Made by a program: the position numbers and the translations under genes. 11,950 bases of DNA from Negativibacillus sp. (GTDB taxonomy: Bacteria > Bacillota > Clostridia > Oscillospirales > Ruminococcaceae). Below the pieces are notes generated by a model. The model was not told the origin of the DNA and did not search any database. It saw only the letters and a list, made by a program, of their open reading frames with translations. Of the stretch, positions 1 through 6,848 are shown in pieces. Position 1 is the first letter of the stretch. Every line of letters starts with the position of its first letter. The stretch is from positions 1 through 11,950 of the forward strand of contig JAHHTY010000057.1 of NCBI GenBank assembly GCA_020024325.1, written 5' to 3'.

Positions 1-590
1 TGCGGCAATGGACGCATATTATACAAACCGTATCGATAGGTTAATATTTTCTGCTCTCTGGGCTCTAAATTATGTTCTATAAAATGATAAAGTTTTTGGG
101 ATTGTATGCTTAAATCAATGCTGTCCAATATATTTTCATCATCTTGTACAATATCCATTAAGGTGATTGAATTTCCATCTTTATCAATATCAATCGGATC
201 ACTGATTGATACATCCTGCATCGTTTTTCTTTTTTGACGAAAGTGCATAAGTATTTCATTTTCAATACATCTGCTTGCATAGGTTGCAAATTTTGTCCCT
301 TTCCCACTATCAAAACTGGATGCGGCTTTTATTAAACCTATTGTTCCAATTGAAATTAAATCTTCTTGGTCACGATAACTGGAATAATATTTTTTAATAA
401 TGTGAGCAACTAAACGCAAATTATGTTCTATCAATTTGTTTTTTGCTTCTATATCTCCTTGTGCAATCCTCTCTAAACATTCCTCTTCCTCATCTTTAGA
501 TAGTGGTTTGGGAAAAGAACCGCTTCCTGTTACATAAAGAGCAAAATAAAGCATGTTACATAGTGCAACTAAGACCATTGATGAGTACAT
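1..590 (-). CDS. sigK: RNA polymerase sporulation sigma factor sigma-K (pro-sigma-K), C-terminus beyond the window
   Basis: Late mother-cell sigma factor that directs RNA polymerase to spore coat and maturation genes. The 196 visible residues hold a hydrophobic leader (about 1-22, rich in V, L, A, Y), then FPKPLSKDEEE. Region 2 follows, with LIEHNLRLVAHIIKKY (53-68), DLISIGTIGLIKA (77-89) and FATYASRCIENEILMHFR (101-118). Region 3 comes next, and the start of region 4 (EPREQKILTYRYGL, 176-189) is cut by the window edge. The MH-R ending of region 2 matches sigma-K better than sigma-E, from memory of Bacillus SigK. The leader looks like a pro-sequence removed by an intramembrane protease of the SpoIVFB type; this is inferred. 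The start is the ATG at 588-590, with AGGAGG at 599-604 and an 8-nt gap. It is divergent from the barrel protein at 930. No internal stop or frameshift is seen; any skin-type interruption further downstream would be outside the window. Confidence 0.93.
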   Translation of the reverse strand, partial: MYSSMVLVALCNMLYFALYVTGSGSFPKPLSKDEEEECLERIAQGDIEAKNKLIEHNLRLVAHIIKKYYSSYRDQEDLISIGTIGLIKAASSFDSGKGTKFATYASRCIENEILMHFRQKRKTMQDVSISDPIDIDKDGNSITLMDIVQDDENILDSIDLSIQSQKLYHFIEHNLEPREQKILTYRYGLYNMRPLP

Positions 591-620
591 CCTACATTCC
601 TCCTAAAAATTGCTTCCATA

Positions 621-650
621 TAAGGTATGCCCTTTTACGTTCAATTTTGT
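621..650 (-). promoter_or_regulatory. Candidate sigma-E/sigma-K-type promoter of sigK
   Basis: Reading the minus strand, CATACCTTA lies at 629-621 and fits the CATAnnnTA -10 pattern of mother-cell sigma factors. AAAATT lies 13 nt upstream (648-643) as a possible sigma-E-like -35. A start near 614 would leave a short leader directly before the AGGAGG at 599-604, which is a sensible geometry. Known biology fits: sigK is made under sigma-E and often autoregulated. The motif is short and the region is AT-rich, so chance remains possible. Confidence 0.45.
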
Positions 651-800
651 TTGTCCATTTGTTCTTTTGTCCACATAGGTCATACTTTCAGAGAAAAACT
701 CCTGTTTTAAAAAAATTTTGCCGTATTTTAAATTTAATTTTAAAACGGAAATCGCTTTCATACAGCCATTCTGTTTACAACAAAATTCACATTTTTTTCA

Positions 801-827
801 TTGACAAAGCTCGATTTTTAGTATAAT
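801..827 (+). promoter_or_regulatory. Sigma-A-like promoter of the barrel gene
   Basis: TTGACA (801-806) and TATAAT (822-827) are both perfect hexamers, but the spacer is 15 bp, shorter than the optimal 17. Transcription would begin near 834, giving a leader of about 95 nt before the ATG at 930. The short spacer suggests moderate strength or need for an activator. Confidence 0.55.
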
Positions 828-929
828 GTAGTAGTAAGTGAGAAATCAACTAATAAAGTACGTCATTTTATGATAAATCAGCGACATATGTTTTCGCTTT
901 TTTATTGTCATCACAAAGGAGGTATCATT

Positions 930-1595
930 ATGAAAAAAGAAATTCCTTCCTACACCGGAACTTTGCGCAGCCATTCACTTAATGTACCAAGTTGTATCTA
1001 TAAATGCAGCGGGATTTGTGTTTTTGGACGTAGAATTAAATCGTTGGTTTTTTCCACTGATGTCGCAATTATTAAAAATATAAATACGGATGCTGTCATT
1101 GCTGTTTATCCATTCACTCCACAAGCATTGATTTCCCAGGCAATTATCACTGTTTCCGATGTCCCTGTATTTGTTGGGGTAGGAGGTGGTTTGACCTCAG
1201 GGGAGCGTTCTATTCGTCTTGCAACCGTTGCCGAAAACCAAGGGGCATATGGCGTTGTTGTCAATGCGCCACTTTCTCCGCAGGTGATTACGGGAATCAA
1301 AAAAAGTGTTGAAATTCCGGTAATTGCAACCATCGTTTCCGCCAGTCAAGATATTGATGAAAGATTAGCCGCAGGGGCAGATATTTTAAATGTTTCTTCT
1401 GCTGCTAAAACGCCGGAAGTTGTTGCCGGAATCCGAAAAAGACATCCTAATGTTCCTATCATAGCCACAGGTGGACCAACTGATGAAACCATTATGGCAA
1501 CCATTCAGGCAGGTGCAAACGCTATCACCTACACACCCCCTTCTATCGGAGAATTATTAGCTAAAACTATGCAAAATTATCGAGAAACATTTTAA
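930..1595 (+). CDS. Conserved (beta/alpha)-barrel protein, putative hydrolase family, function unproven
   Basis: 221 residues, cytosolic, with no signal peptide or membrane helix. The order of alternating beta strands and helices resembles phosphate-binding TIM barrels (ThiE, NanE, KDPG-aldolase-like). Strands such as AVIAVYP, VPVFVGVGGG, GVVVNAP, IPVIATIVS and ILNVSS are followed near the C-terminus by PIIATGGPTDETI and GANAITYTPPS, where Gly-Gly and Thr would bind a phosphate. I recall highly similar Clostridia proteins labelled simply 'hydrolase', with the same N-terminus (TGTLRSHSLNVP); no substrate is known to me. The start is the ATG at 930 because AAAGGAGG (915-922) lies 7 nt before it; an upstream in-frame ATG at 870 has no ribosome site. 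It stands alone, between its own promoter and a strong terminator at 1666-1700. Confidence 0.7.
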   Translation: MKKEIPSYTGTLRSHSLNVPSCIYKCSGICVFGRRIKSLVFSTDVAIIKNINTDAVIAVYPFTPQALISQAIITVSDVPVFVGVGGGLTSGERSIRLATVAENQGAYGVVVNAPLSPQVITGIKKSVEIPVIATIVSASQDIDERLAAGADILNVSSAAKTPEVVAGIRKRHPNVPIIATGGPTDETIMATIQAGANAITYTPPSIGELLAKTMQNYRETF

Positions 1596-1665
1596 TATAA
1601 TTTTTTGTTTCTATATAAAAAAACAAAACCATCAACACTAAATAAAAATGTATATTTTATAAACA

Positions 1666-1700
1666 AAAAGGAGTGTATCCAAATTCGATACACTCCTTTT
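1666..1700. terminator. Strong bidirectional rho-independent terminator
   Basis: A perfect 14-bp stem: AAAAGGAGTGTATC (1666-1679) pairs with GATACACTCCTTTT (1687-1700) across a 7-nt loop. The plus strand ends in TTTTCC; the minus strand continues TTTTTGTTT. It lies between two convergent genes, the plus-strand barrel gene and the minus-strand acetyltransferase, and can end both transcripts. Confidence 0.9.
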
Positions 1701-1731
1701 CCATTTAAATATCTGCCTGATAAACCGGAAT

Positions 1732-2271
1732 TTATCTTGTTGCCTGCGCAAGTTCATTTTCGGTGCTTTGTGAAATCCATTTACCAAAGACCTGTGACTG
1801 TATCGTTGGCAAATATCCAAAATCTTTGTAACCTAATTTTTTCAGCAGAGCCATGCTTGGTTTATTTTCAGGTTCAGTAAAACTGATAAAATCCCAGTCT
1901 GGATATTCCTTATGAAGAATATCCAGCAAAGCTGTAAGTGATTCATATGCGTACCCTTTTCGATGATGCTTATAGGAAAATGTATAGCCGAGAGAAATCG
2001 TACCATCATTTGGCATTACCACAATTTCGCCTACCATCTCATCATTTTCTTTGAGCGAAACAGCTACTATAAAAGGATTATCGACAGAGATTTCATCTGC
2101 ACTATGCCGCTGCACCAGAGCAACAATCCCATCATAATCCTTGGTTTGTCCTCGTTGATAGCGTGAACAAATTTCGTTGTTCCGATAATCAAACATAACC
2201 TCAGCATCATTTGGTGTGACATTACGCAGTCGCAAGCGTGCTGTTTCTATTAAAATTATTCTTAAAAACAT
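1732..2271 (-). CDS. GNAT-family N-acetyltransferase (RimJ/RimL type)
   Basis: A 179-residue cytosolic enzyme expected to move an acetyl group from acetyl-CoA to an amine; the acceptor cannot be told. The N-terminal ETARLRLRNVTPNDA is the classic opening of RimJ/RimL-type members. HHRKGYAYESL is the acetyl-CoA pyrophosphate loop (motif A, R-x-x-G-x-A). ENKPSMALLKKLGYKDFG is the conserved C-terminal Asn...Leu-Gly-Tyr motif. The start is uncertain. A TTG at 2307 would give 191 residues but overlaps a TATAAT box. The ATG at 2269-2271 is preferred, although the GAGGGG directly abuts it with no spacing, so initiation may be weak or may use a rare codon a few triplets later. Single gene, convergent with the barrel gene. 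Confidence 0.8.
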   Translation of the reverse strand: MFLRIILIETARLRLRNVTPNDAEVMFDYRNNEICSRYQRGQTKDYDGIVALVQRHSADEISVDNPFIVAVSLKENDEMVGEIVVMPNDGTISLGYTFSYKHHRKGYAYESLTALLDILHKEYPDWDFISFTEPENKPSMALLKKLGYKDFGYLPTIQSQVFGKWISQSTENELAQATR

Positions 2272-2306
2272 CCCCTCAGATTTTAATTTTACTTTTTGTT
2301 GCCGCA

Positions 2307-2335
2307 ATTATAACATAGTAAAAGGAATCGAAAGC
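2307..2335 (-). promoter_or_regulatory. Possible promoter of the acetyltransferase gene
   Basis: On the minus strand a perfect TATAAT lies at 2312-2307. The region 16-18 nt upstream (around 2330-2335) has only a poor -35 match (TTTCGA-like). Transcription from it would begin near 2300, which argues against the TTG codon at 2307 as the start. Confidence 0.35.
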
Positions 2336-2363
2336 TACTGTATCGTCTTTGCAGACAAACCTT

Positions 2364-2624
2364 TTATATAATTCCTCTGCCCTGTAACATTCCTAAAATA
2401 ACACATACCAAAATTGCAACTCCACAGACTCCAATTAAAATATCCAAATATTTTACCGGAATATTTCGGAAGTTTTCATAAAAATTTTCTTTCACATTTC
2501 TTTTAGAAACTTCTTCCTGCTTTTTCTGTAGCTGACTTTCCCTTTTCTTCAGCTCTTCCTCTCTAGCCTTCAAGATTTTCTCTTTTTCCAAAAGCTCTTT
2601 TTCTGAAAGATTCTTTTCATTCAT
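2364..2624 (-). CDS. Small coiled-coil, single-transmembrane protein of unknown function
   Basis: An 86-residue protein. Residues about 1-45 are highly charged and helical with heptad-like spacing (ELLEKEKILKAREEELKKRE and onward), predicting a coiled coil. Residues about 58-79 (YLDILIGVCGVAILVCVILG and onward) form one hydrophobic helix near the C-terminus, ending in LQGRGII. It has no N-terminal signal peptide, so it is probably tail-anchored with the coiled coil in the cytosol. The start is the ATG at 2622-2624 with GAGGGGGG (2633-2640) 8 nt upstream; a longer reading from 2729 would run through a terminator stem. It lies downstream of mglC but behind the terminator at 2671-2709, so it is either separately transcribed or reached by read-through. 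I do not recognise a family. Confidence 0.75.
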   Translation of the reverse strand: MNEKNLSEKELLEKEKILKAREEELKKRESQLQKKQEEVSKRNVKENFYENFRNIPVKYLDILIGVCGVAILVCVILGMLQGRGII

Positions 2625-2670
2625 TACACAATCCCCCCTCTTGGGTACAATTAAAATAAACTTTGAAACA

Positions 2671-2709
2671 AAAACAACACGAGAGGAAATAAAACTCTCG
2701 TGTTGTTTT
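2671..2709 (-). terminator. Rho-independent terminator of the mgl operon
   Basis: A perfect 15-bp stem: AAAACAACACGAGAG (2671-2685) pairs with CTCTCGTGTTGTTTT (2695-2709), with a 9-nt loop. On the minus strand it is followed by TTTTTGTTTC. It lies 38 nt beyond the mglC stop and separates the transporter from the small membrane protein. Confidence 0.9.
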
Positions 2710-2746
2710 ACAAAACGTATAAACGTCATGCAATAATACTACTTAA

Positions 2747-3784
2747 TTATTTCTTTGCTAAGTATTTACGCAAATCCAATGCAACTGCAACAATAATTAC
2801 TAAACCTTGTACAATGAAGGTGTAAGCCGGGTCAACGCGGAGGAACTGCAAACAAATCTTCAAGGTTTCGAATACCAGTACACCAATCAATACACCGCTG
2901 ATTTTACCAACACCACCGTTAGTGGAAACACCACCGATAGTACAAGCTGCAATTGCTTCCAACTCATAACCAAAACCAGTTGCTGTGGAAGCACCACCGG
3001 CTTTTGCACCCAGTAAGAAACCGCCCAGTGCATACAGAATAGTTGCCAGCATATAAATACGAATCAGTGTAGCTGCTACATTGACACCTGCAACCTCTGC
3101 TGCACTTTCATTTCCACCGATTGCATACATATATTTTCCGTGACGGGTTTTATTATAAAGGAACCACATAAAGATGCCAACTGCAAGTGCAAAAAGTGCC
3201 AAATATGGGATAGAATAATCTTCACCAAACGGCAGAGGAATTTCACCTGTTGCTAATTTTGTATATCCTTCTTTGTAGCCGCCCATTGGCTGGTTTTTGG
3301 TGATAACACTACACAAACCGTAAACAATGGTCTGCATACCCAAGGTTGCAATAAATGGGGGAACTTTAAGAAATGCGATAACGCAACCATTGATAATACC
3401 AAAAATTGCACAGATAACAAGAACTGCAAGCAGACCACCGACAACCGGAATATCCGGCAGCCATGGCAGCATACGGCTTGCATAATCTACTCGCTGGAGC
3501 ATCAATGCAGCAAGACAAGCAGAAAGTCCTACCATACGTCCGGCTGACAGGTCTGTACCTTTTGTAATCAAACATCCAGATACACCACAAGCAATAATAA
3601 AACGCGGAGAAACGTTGATGACTAAGTTTTTCAGGTTTCTTATGCTAAAAAAGTTTTCGGTAAAAATACCTACACCAATTGCCAATAAAACAATCAAAAT
3701 GATAATTGCATTACTGGACAAAAAATTGAGGACACTTTTAGAAGTGATAGGTTGTCTTTTTTTGAGGAGCGTTGTTTGTTCCAT
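2747..3784 (-). CDS. mglC: Galactose/methyl-galactoside ABC transporter, permease
   Basis: A 345-residue integral membrane subunit that forms the sugar channel of the Mgl importer (E. coli MglC is about 336 residues). Multiple hydrophobic stretches are visible (about 25-45, 62-95, 115-140, 143-162, 192-210, 238-262, 295-312, 322-337). Family signatures include TKGTDLSAGRMVGLSA (74-89), the cytoplasmic loop HGKYMYAIGGNESAAEVAGV (215-234), which should contact the ATPase, and ELEAIAACTIGGVS (274-287). The start is the ATG at 3782-3784; AGGGGG (3795-3800) lies 10 nt upstream and overlaps the mglA stop codon, so the two are translationally close (15-nt gap). Last gene of mglBAC, ended by the terminator at 2671-2709. 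The exact sugar could also be glucose or a related hexose. Confidence 0.93.
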   Translation of the reverse strand: MEQTTLLKKRQPITSKSVLNFLSSNAIIILIVLLAIGVGIFTENFFSIRNLKNLVINVSPRFIIACGVSGCLITKGTDLSAGRMVGLSACLAALMLQRVDYASRMLPWLPDIPVVGGLLAVLVICAIFGIINGCVIAFLKVPPFIATLGMQTIVYGLCSVITKNQPMGGYKEGYTKLATGEIPLPFGEDYSIPYLALFALAVGIFMWFLYNKTRHGKYMYAIGGNESAAEVAGVNVAATLIRIYMLATILYALGGFLLGAKAGGASTATGFGYELEAIAACTIGGVSTNGGVGKISGVLIGVLVFETLKICLQFLRVDPAYTFIVQGLVIIVAVALDLRKYLAKK

Positions 3785-3799
3785 AATCTATTTTCCCCC

Positions 3800-5308
3800 T
3801 TATTCAAATTTGGTTGCCAGTTCCATAATATTTTCCTGATTTGCTTTATCACCATCGATAAATCCAGTCACTTTTCCATCGCACATAACCATAATGCGGT
3901 CGGACATACCAATCAACTCGCTCATTTCAGAGGAGATCATGATAATGGATTTACCCTGCTTTGCAAGGTCAGCGATGATGCAGTAAATTTCATATTTTGC
4001 ACCAACGTCGATACCACGGGTTGGTTCGTCCAAAATAAAGACATCAGGATCGTTTGCCAACCATCGGCTAATCAAAACTTTCTGCTGATTACCTCCGGAC
4101 AAAGATTGTATCAATGTTTTGGAAGACGGCGTTTTAATTGAAAGTTTTGCTACATTATCCTGAACAAGATTTTCAATCTTCTTATTATCCAGCATAATTC
4201 CGCCAATTAAGTACTGGTTTAAAGATGCGATGGACACATTGTCTGCAATCGAAAGCACACCCAAAATACCGGTTGCTCGACGGTCCTCTGTCAGCATTGC
4301 AATGCCTTTTTTTATCGCATCTGCCGGACGATTGACTGTAATTTCCTTTCCGGCATAACGGATATGACCTTTGCTGTGGTTACGCAGTCCAAACAGACCT
4401 TCCATCAGTTCGGTACGCTGTGCACCGACCAAACCTGCGACACCCAGGATCTCTCCTTTACGTACATTAAAGGTAACATCCCGAAAACTCTTTGGATTGA
4501 TTGATGTAAAATCTTCTACCTCAAAAACAACATCTCCCGGAACGTTAGAACGTTTTGGATAGAGGTTGGTCAGTTCACGACCTACCATTTTAGTGATAAT
4601 TGTATCAATATCCAATTCTTTTGCAGGCCATGTACCGATGTACTGACCATCTCGCATGATGGTAACCTCATCGGAAATACGCAAAATTTCATCCATCTTA
4701 TGGCTGATGTATACAATCGCAACACCTTTGCTGCGAAGTTCATTTATAATTGTAAACAGTGCCTCTACCTCTGCTGCTGTCAGAGAAGAGGTTGGCTCAT
4801 CCAAAATTAAAACTTTACAATCTGCCGAAACTGCCTTTGCAATTTCTACCAACTGCATCTGTGAAACACTTAAAGTCCCTAATTTTGCTTTTGGATCAAA
4901 ATCCAAATGCACTTCTTTTAAAACCCTTTGAGCATCTTCATACAATTTTTTATGGTCAATCGTTTTAAAAGGACCAAATCCCTTTAATGGGTAACGACCC
5001 ACATAAATATTTTCTCCGATACTGCGTTCAGGAATTGGCTGTAATTCCTGATGTACCATCGCAATACCTTTATGCAGGGCATCCAAAGGATTTAAAATCT
5101 TAATTTTTTCCCCTTCATAATACACTTGACCTTCGTCCATATGATAAATACCGAACATACATTTCATTAATGTGGATTTACCAGCACCATTTTCACCCAT
5201 CAATGCGTGTACTGTACCTGGGCGCAATCTCAGCTGCGCATGGTCCAAGGCTTTAACGCCCGGAAATGTCTTAACGACATCGCGCATTTCCAAACGATAT
5301 TCAGACAA
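3800..5308 (-). CDS. mglA: Galactose/methyl-galactoside ABC transporter, double ATPase
   Basis: A 502-residue peripheral membrane ATPase with two nucleotide-binding halves, which powers sugar import through MglC. The first half has Walker A GENGAGKST (38-46), signature LSVSQMQ (146-152) and Walker B LILDEPT (167-173). The second half has a degenerate Walker A GLVGAQRTE (292-300) lacking the GKS/T lysine pattern, signature LSGGNQQ (403-409) and Walker B FILDEPT (424-430); this asymmetry is normal for sugar-type (CUT2) ATPases. The start is taken as the TTG at 5306-5308 (MSEYRLEMRDVVKTFPG), because AAGGGGG (5317-5323) lies 8 nt upstream and the length then matches E. coli MglA (506). A longer reading from another TTG at 5365 has no ribosome site. 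It follows mglB across a 207-nt gap holding a terminator-like hairpin. Confidence 0.94.
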   Translation of the reverse strand: MSEYRLEMRDVVKTFPGVKALDHAQLRLRPGTVHALMGENGAGKSTLMKCMFGIYHMDEGQVYYEGEKIKILNPLDALHKGIAMVHQELQPIPERSIGENIYVGRYPLKGFGPFKTIDHKKLYEDAQRVLKEVHLDFDPKAKLGTLSVSQMQLVEIAKAVSADCKVLILDEPTSSLTAAEVEALFTIINELRSKGVAIVYISHKMDEILRISDEVTIMRDGQYIGTWPAKELDIDTIITKMVGRELTNLYPKRSNVPGDVVFEVEDFTSINPKSFRDVTFNVRKGEILGVAGLVGAQRTELMEGLFGLRNHSKGHIRYAGKEITVNRPADAIKKGIAMLTEDRRATGILGVLSIADNVSIASLNQYLIGGIMLDNKKIENLVQDNVAKLSIKTPSSKTLIQSLSGGNQQKVLISRWLANDPDVFILDEPTRGIDVGAKYEIYCIIADLAKQGKSIIMISSEMSELIGMSDRIMVMCDGKVTGFIDGDKANQENIMELATKFE

Positions 5309-5440
5309 CTTCCCTGCCCCCTTCTCACTTTTTTCATTTATAGTTTCTTTTAAATTTAAAAACAAGATATCGTCAATTTTATATCTTTGCTTTTAAGATT
5401 AAAAGGCAGCATTTTTCATAGAATATTTTGTTTTTTCCAT
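5309..5440 (-). other. mglA leader between the intercistronic hairpin and the TTG start
   Basis: This AT-rich leader carries the AAGGGGG ribosome site (5317-5323). A TTGACG box (minus, 5376-5371) has only a poor -10 partner (TTAAAA, 17 nt on), so an internal promoter for mglA-mglC is possible but not convincing. Nothing else is seen. Confidence 0.35.
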
Positions 5441-5476
5441 AAAAAGGGTGCGTATGCGCCCTACGCACACGCACCC
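5441..5476 (-). terminator. Intercistronic terminator/attenuator between mglB and mglA
   Basis: On the minus strand GGGTGCGTGTGCG (5476-5464) pairs with CGCATACGCACCC (5458-5446): 13 bp including one G-U pair, loop TAGGG, followed at once by five T (5445-5441). This is a full intrinsic terminator shape placed 40 nt after the mglB stop. Since mglA and mglC are clearly the same system, it most likely lets only part of the transcripts through and stabilises the mglB message, giving excess binding protein. Confidence 0.85.
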
Positions 5477-5515
5477 CCCATCTACATTGTTGATACTATT
5501 TGATGTTTGTCCGAA

Positions 5516-6598
5516 TTATTTGATAAAATCTTTAACGTTATCGGATGTAACTTTTACATAGTCAACGTAAACGGACTGTTCACCTTCAGCATAAGTTTTG
5601 CCATTCATCAATTCTTCCATGCAGGATACAGCTTTTTCAGCCTGGCTCTGTGCATCGTTAAGAACTGTACCGGTCATTGTTCCAGCCTGTACAGCATCCA
5701 ATGCAGCGTCCAGTGCGTCAACACCTACAAGGTAAATATCTTTTCCAACTTCACGGCCAGCAGCTTTGATTGCTTCCAGAGCACCCAGAGCCATAGCATC
5801 GTTGTTGCAGAATACTACTTCAACTTTGTCGCCAAACTGGGAAAGGTCGTTTGCACAGATTTCCTGACCTTTGTTCTGGTCCCAGTCACCACGGGTAAGG
5901 TTGAGCTGTTCAGTAGCAACACCGGCATCTTCCAAAGCTTTTACAGAGTATTCTGTACGCAGTTTAGCGTCGATGTTTTCTGGGTCACCCTGAATCATAA
6001 TGTAAGAAACTTTACCGTCACCGTTGATGTCGCCTTTATTCTCTGTTTCAAGAATCAGCTGACCCTGGAAAGTACCGGACTGAGCAGCGTCACAACCAAC
6101 ATATACACATCTGTTGAATGGAGCCATATCTGCAGCGGTTGGTTCACGGTTAATGATAACAGTTGGGATATCTGCACTCTGTACTGCTGCAACTGTGGTA
6201 GCCATAGCACTTGGCATAACCGGGTTGATAATCAGCGCATCAACACCCTGTGTAATAAAAGTATTGATCTGTTCTGTCTGTTTTGCCTGGTCATTGTTTC
6301 CGTCTACAACGGTTACTTCATAACCTTTCTCTTCCAGCAGGGTCTGAAGAGCATTACGGTAGGTTGTCATAAAGTTATCGTCAAATTTGTAGATACAAAC
6401 ACCAATTTTGCCGCCAGCAGGAACTTCAGCTTCTACTTTGTCAGCATCGTCCTTTGCTGCGTCTTCTGGTTTTACTTCTTCTTTGGAGTCTTCTGTTTTT
6501 GGCTCTTCAGTTGGCTCTTTTTCAGTAGAACCTCCGCCACAAGCAACCATAGACAGTGCCATACAGCCAGCCAGCATTAGTGCAAGAATCTTTTTCAT
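5516..6598 (-). CDS. mglB: Galactose/glucose-binding lipoprotein of the Mgl transporter
   Basis: A 360-residue solute-binding protein tethered outside the membrane. The signal peptide ends in MVAC with Cys20 as the lipid site. An acidic, low-complexity linker follows (about 24-60, rich in E, K, D), then the two-lobed sugar-binding domain. By memory alignment with E. coli MglB, the sugar contacts are kept: D74 and F76 (KFDDNF), N150 (INREP), D210 and R214 (IDAKLR), W239, N266 (CNNDAMALG), D294 (GVDAL), N314 (TVLND). The contact equivalent to His152 is Asn208. The calcium loop DINGDGKVS (190-198) and its distant Glu260 are also present. The ATG at 6596-6598 has AAAGGAGAG 7 nt upstream. First gene of mglBAC. 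Confidence 0.95.
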   Translation of the reverse strand: MKKILALMLAGCMALSMVACGGGSTEKEPTEEPKTEDSKEEVKPEDAAKDDADKVEAEVPAGGKIGVCIYKFDDNFMTTYRNALQTLLEEKGYEVTVVDGNNDQAKQTEQINTFITQGVDALIINPVMPSAMATTVAAVQSADIPTVIINREPTAADMAPFNRCVYVGCDAAQSGTFQGQLILETENKGDINGDGKVSYIMIQGDPENIDAKLRTEYSVKALEDAGVATEQLNLTRGDWDQNKGQEICANDLSQFGDKVEVVFCNNDAMALGALEAIKAAGREVGKDIYLVGVDALDAALDAVQAGTMTGTVLNDAQSQAEKAVSCMEELMNGKTYAEGEQSVYVDYVKVTSDNVKDFIK

Positions 6599-6695
6599 AG
6601 GGTATCTCTCCTTTGTAGTGTTACAGCTTTATCACCTGTCTTCATTAAAAATGTGAAATAGACAAGTAAAAATCTAAATAAGCTGCCAATTTTTT

Positions 6696-6718
6696 GAGCG
6701 CAGGACAGCCCTGCACTC
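6696..6718 (-). promoter_or_regulatory. 5'-end stem-loop of the mgl messenger RNA
   Basis: On the minus strand GAGTGCAGG (6718-6710) pairs with CCTGCGCTC (6704-6696) around a 5-nt loop: 9 bp with one U-G pair. The mismatch is a wobble only in minus-strand RNA, which supports its being part of the mgl transcript. It starts about 3 nt after the predicted transcription start and is not followed by U residues, so it is more likely a message-protecting 5' hairpin than a terminator. Confidence 0.6.
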
Positions 6719-6727
6719 TTCGTTAAC

Positions 6728-6756
6728 AGAATATCATTTTTTTGGATAAAAGTCAA
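6728..6756 (-). promoter_or_regulatory. Sigma-A-type promoter of mglBAC
   Basis: On the minus strand TTGACT (6756-6751), 17-bp spacer, TATTCT (6733-6728). Five of six bases match at -35 and the spacing is optimal. Transcription should start near 6721. TGTTAACG, read on the minus strand from the -10 end to about 6722, resembles one half of a catabolite-responsive element, but the other half does not match, so carbon-catabolite control is only a guess. Confidence 0.7.
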
Positions 6757-6800
6757 TAAAAAAAGCTTATTTGTTTTATTTTTTTATTCACTTTATCCAA
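6742..6800. repeat. Large imperfect dyad overlapping the mgl -35 box, candidate operator
   Basis: TTGGATAAAAGTCAATAA (from 6742) on the plus strand is mirrored by TTGGATAAAGTGAATAA on the minus strand (from 6800 down). Each arm runs on into an A-tract; the arms span 6742-6764 and 6779-6800 with one insertion and one mismatch. The left arm contains the -35 hexamer of the mgl promoter. A protein bound to both arms would block RNA polymerase. No regulator gene lies in the window. Confidence 0.5.
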
Positions 6801-6848
6801 TTATTGTAGGCTTTTACAAATATGCAAAGTTGTTTTTGTGAGTATTTG

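Larger units (their letters stand above)
605..929. other. Divergent AT-rich spacer between sigK and the barrel gene
   Basis: No gene is supported here. Besides the two promoters listed separately, it holds an imperfect inverted repeat at 721-747 (CCG, a 2-nt bulge, TTTTAAA, then TTTAAAA and CGG). It also holds a weak 5-bp hairpin, AGCGA at 880-884 with TCGCT at 894-898, followed by six T (898-903). The latter sits in the leader of the downstream gene and could be a feeble attenuator, but the stem is too short to be confident. Confidence 0.4.

Noticed and set aside
721..747. AT-rich inverted repeat as a terminator
   Set aside because: It has only three GC pairs, a bulge, and no gene ends nearby on either strand.
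503..826. 107-codon open frame on the plus strand
   Set aside because: It overlaps the start of sigK and the divergent promoter region, lacks a ribosome site and has low-complexity translation.
5507..6580. 357-codon open frame on the plus strand
   Set aside because: It is antisense to nearly all of mglB, has an implausible Phe/Cys/Ser-rich composition and no ribosome site; it is a codon-bias shadow of a gene identified with high confidence.
6722..6735. Catabolite-responsive element at the mgl start site
   Set aside because: Only the first half (TGTTAACG) fits the consensus; the second half does not.
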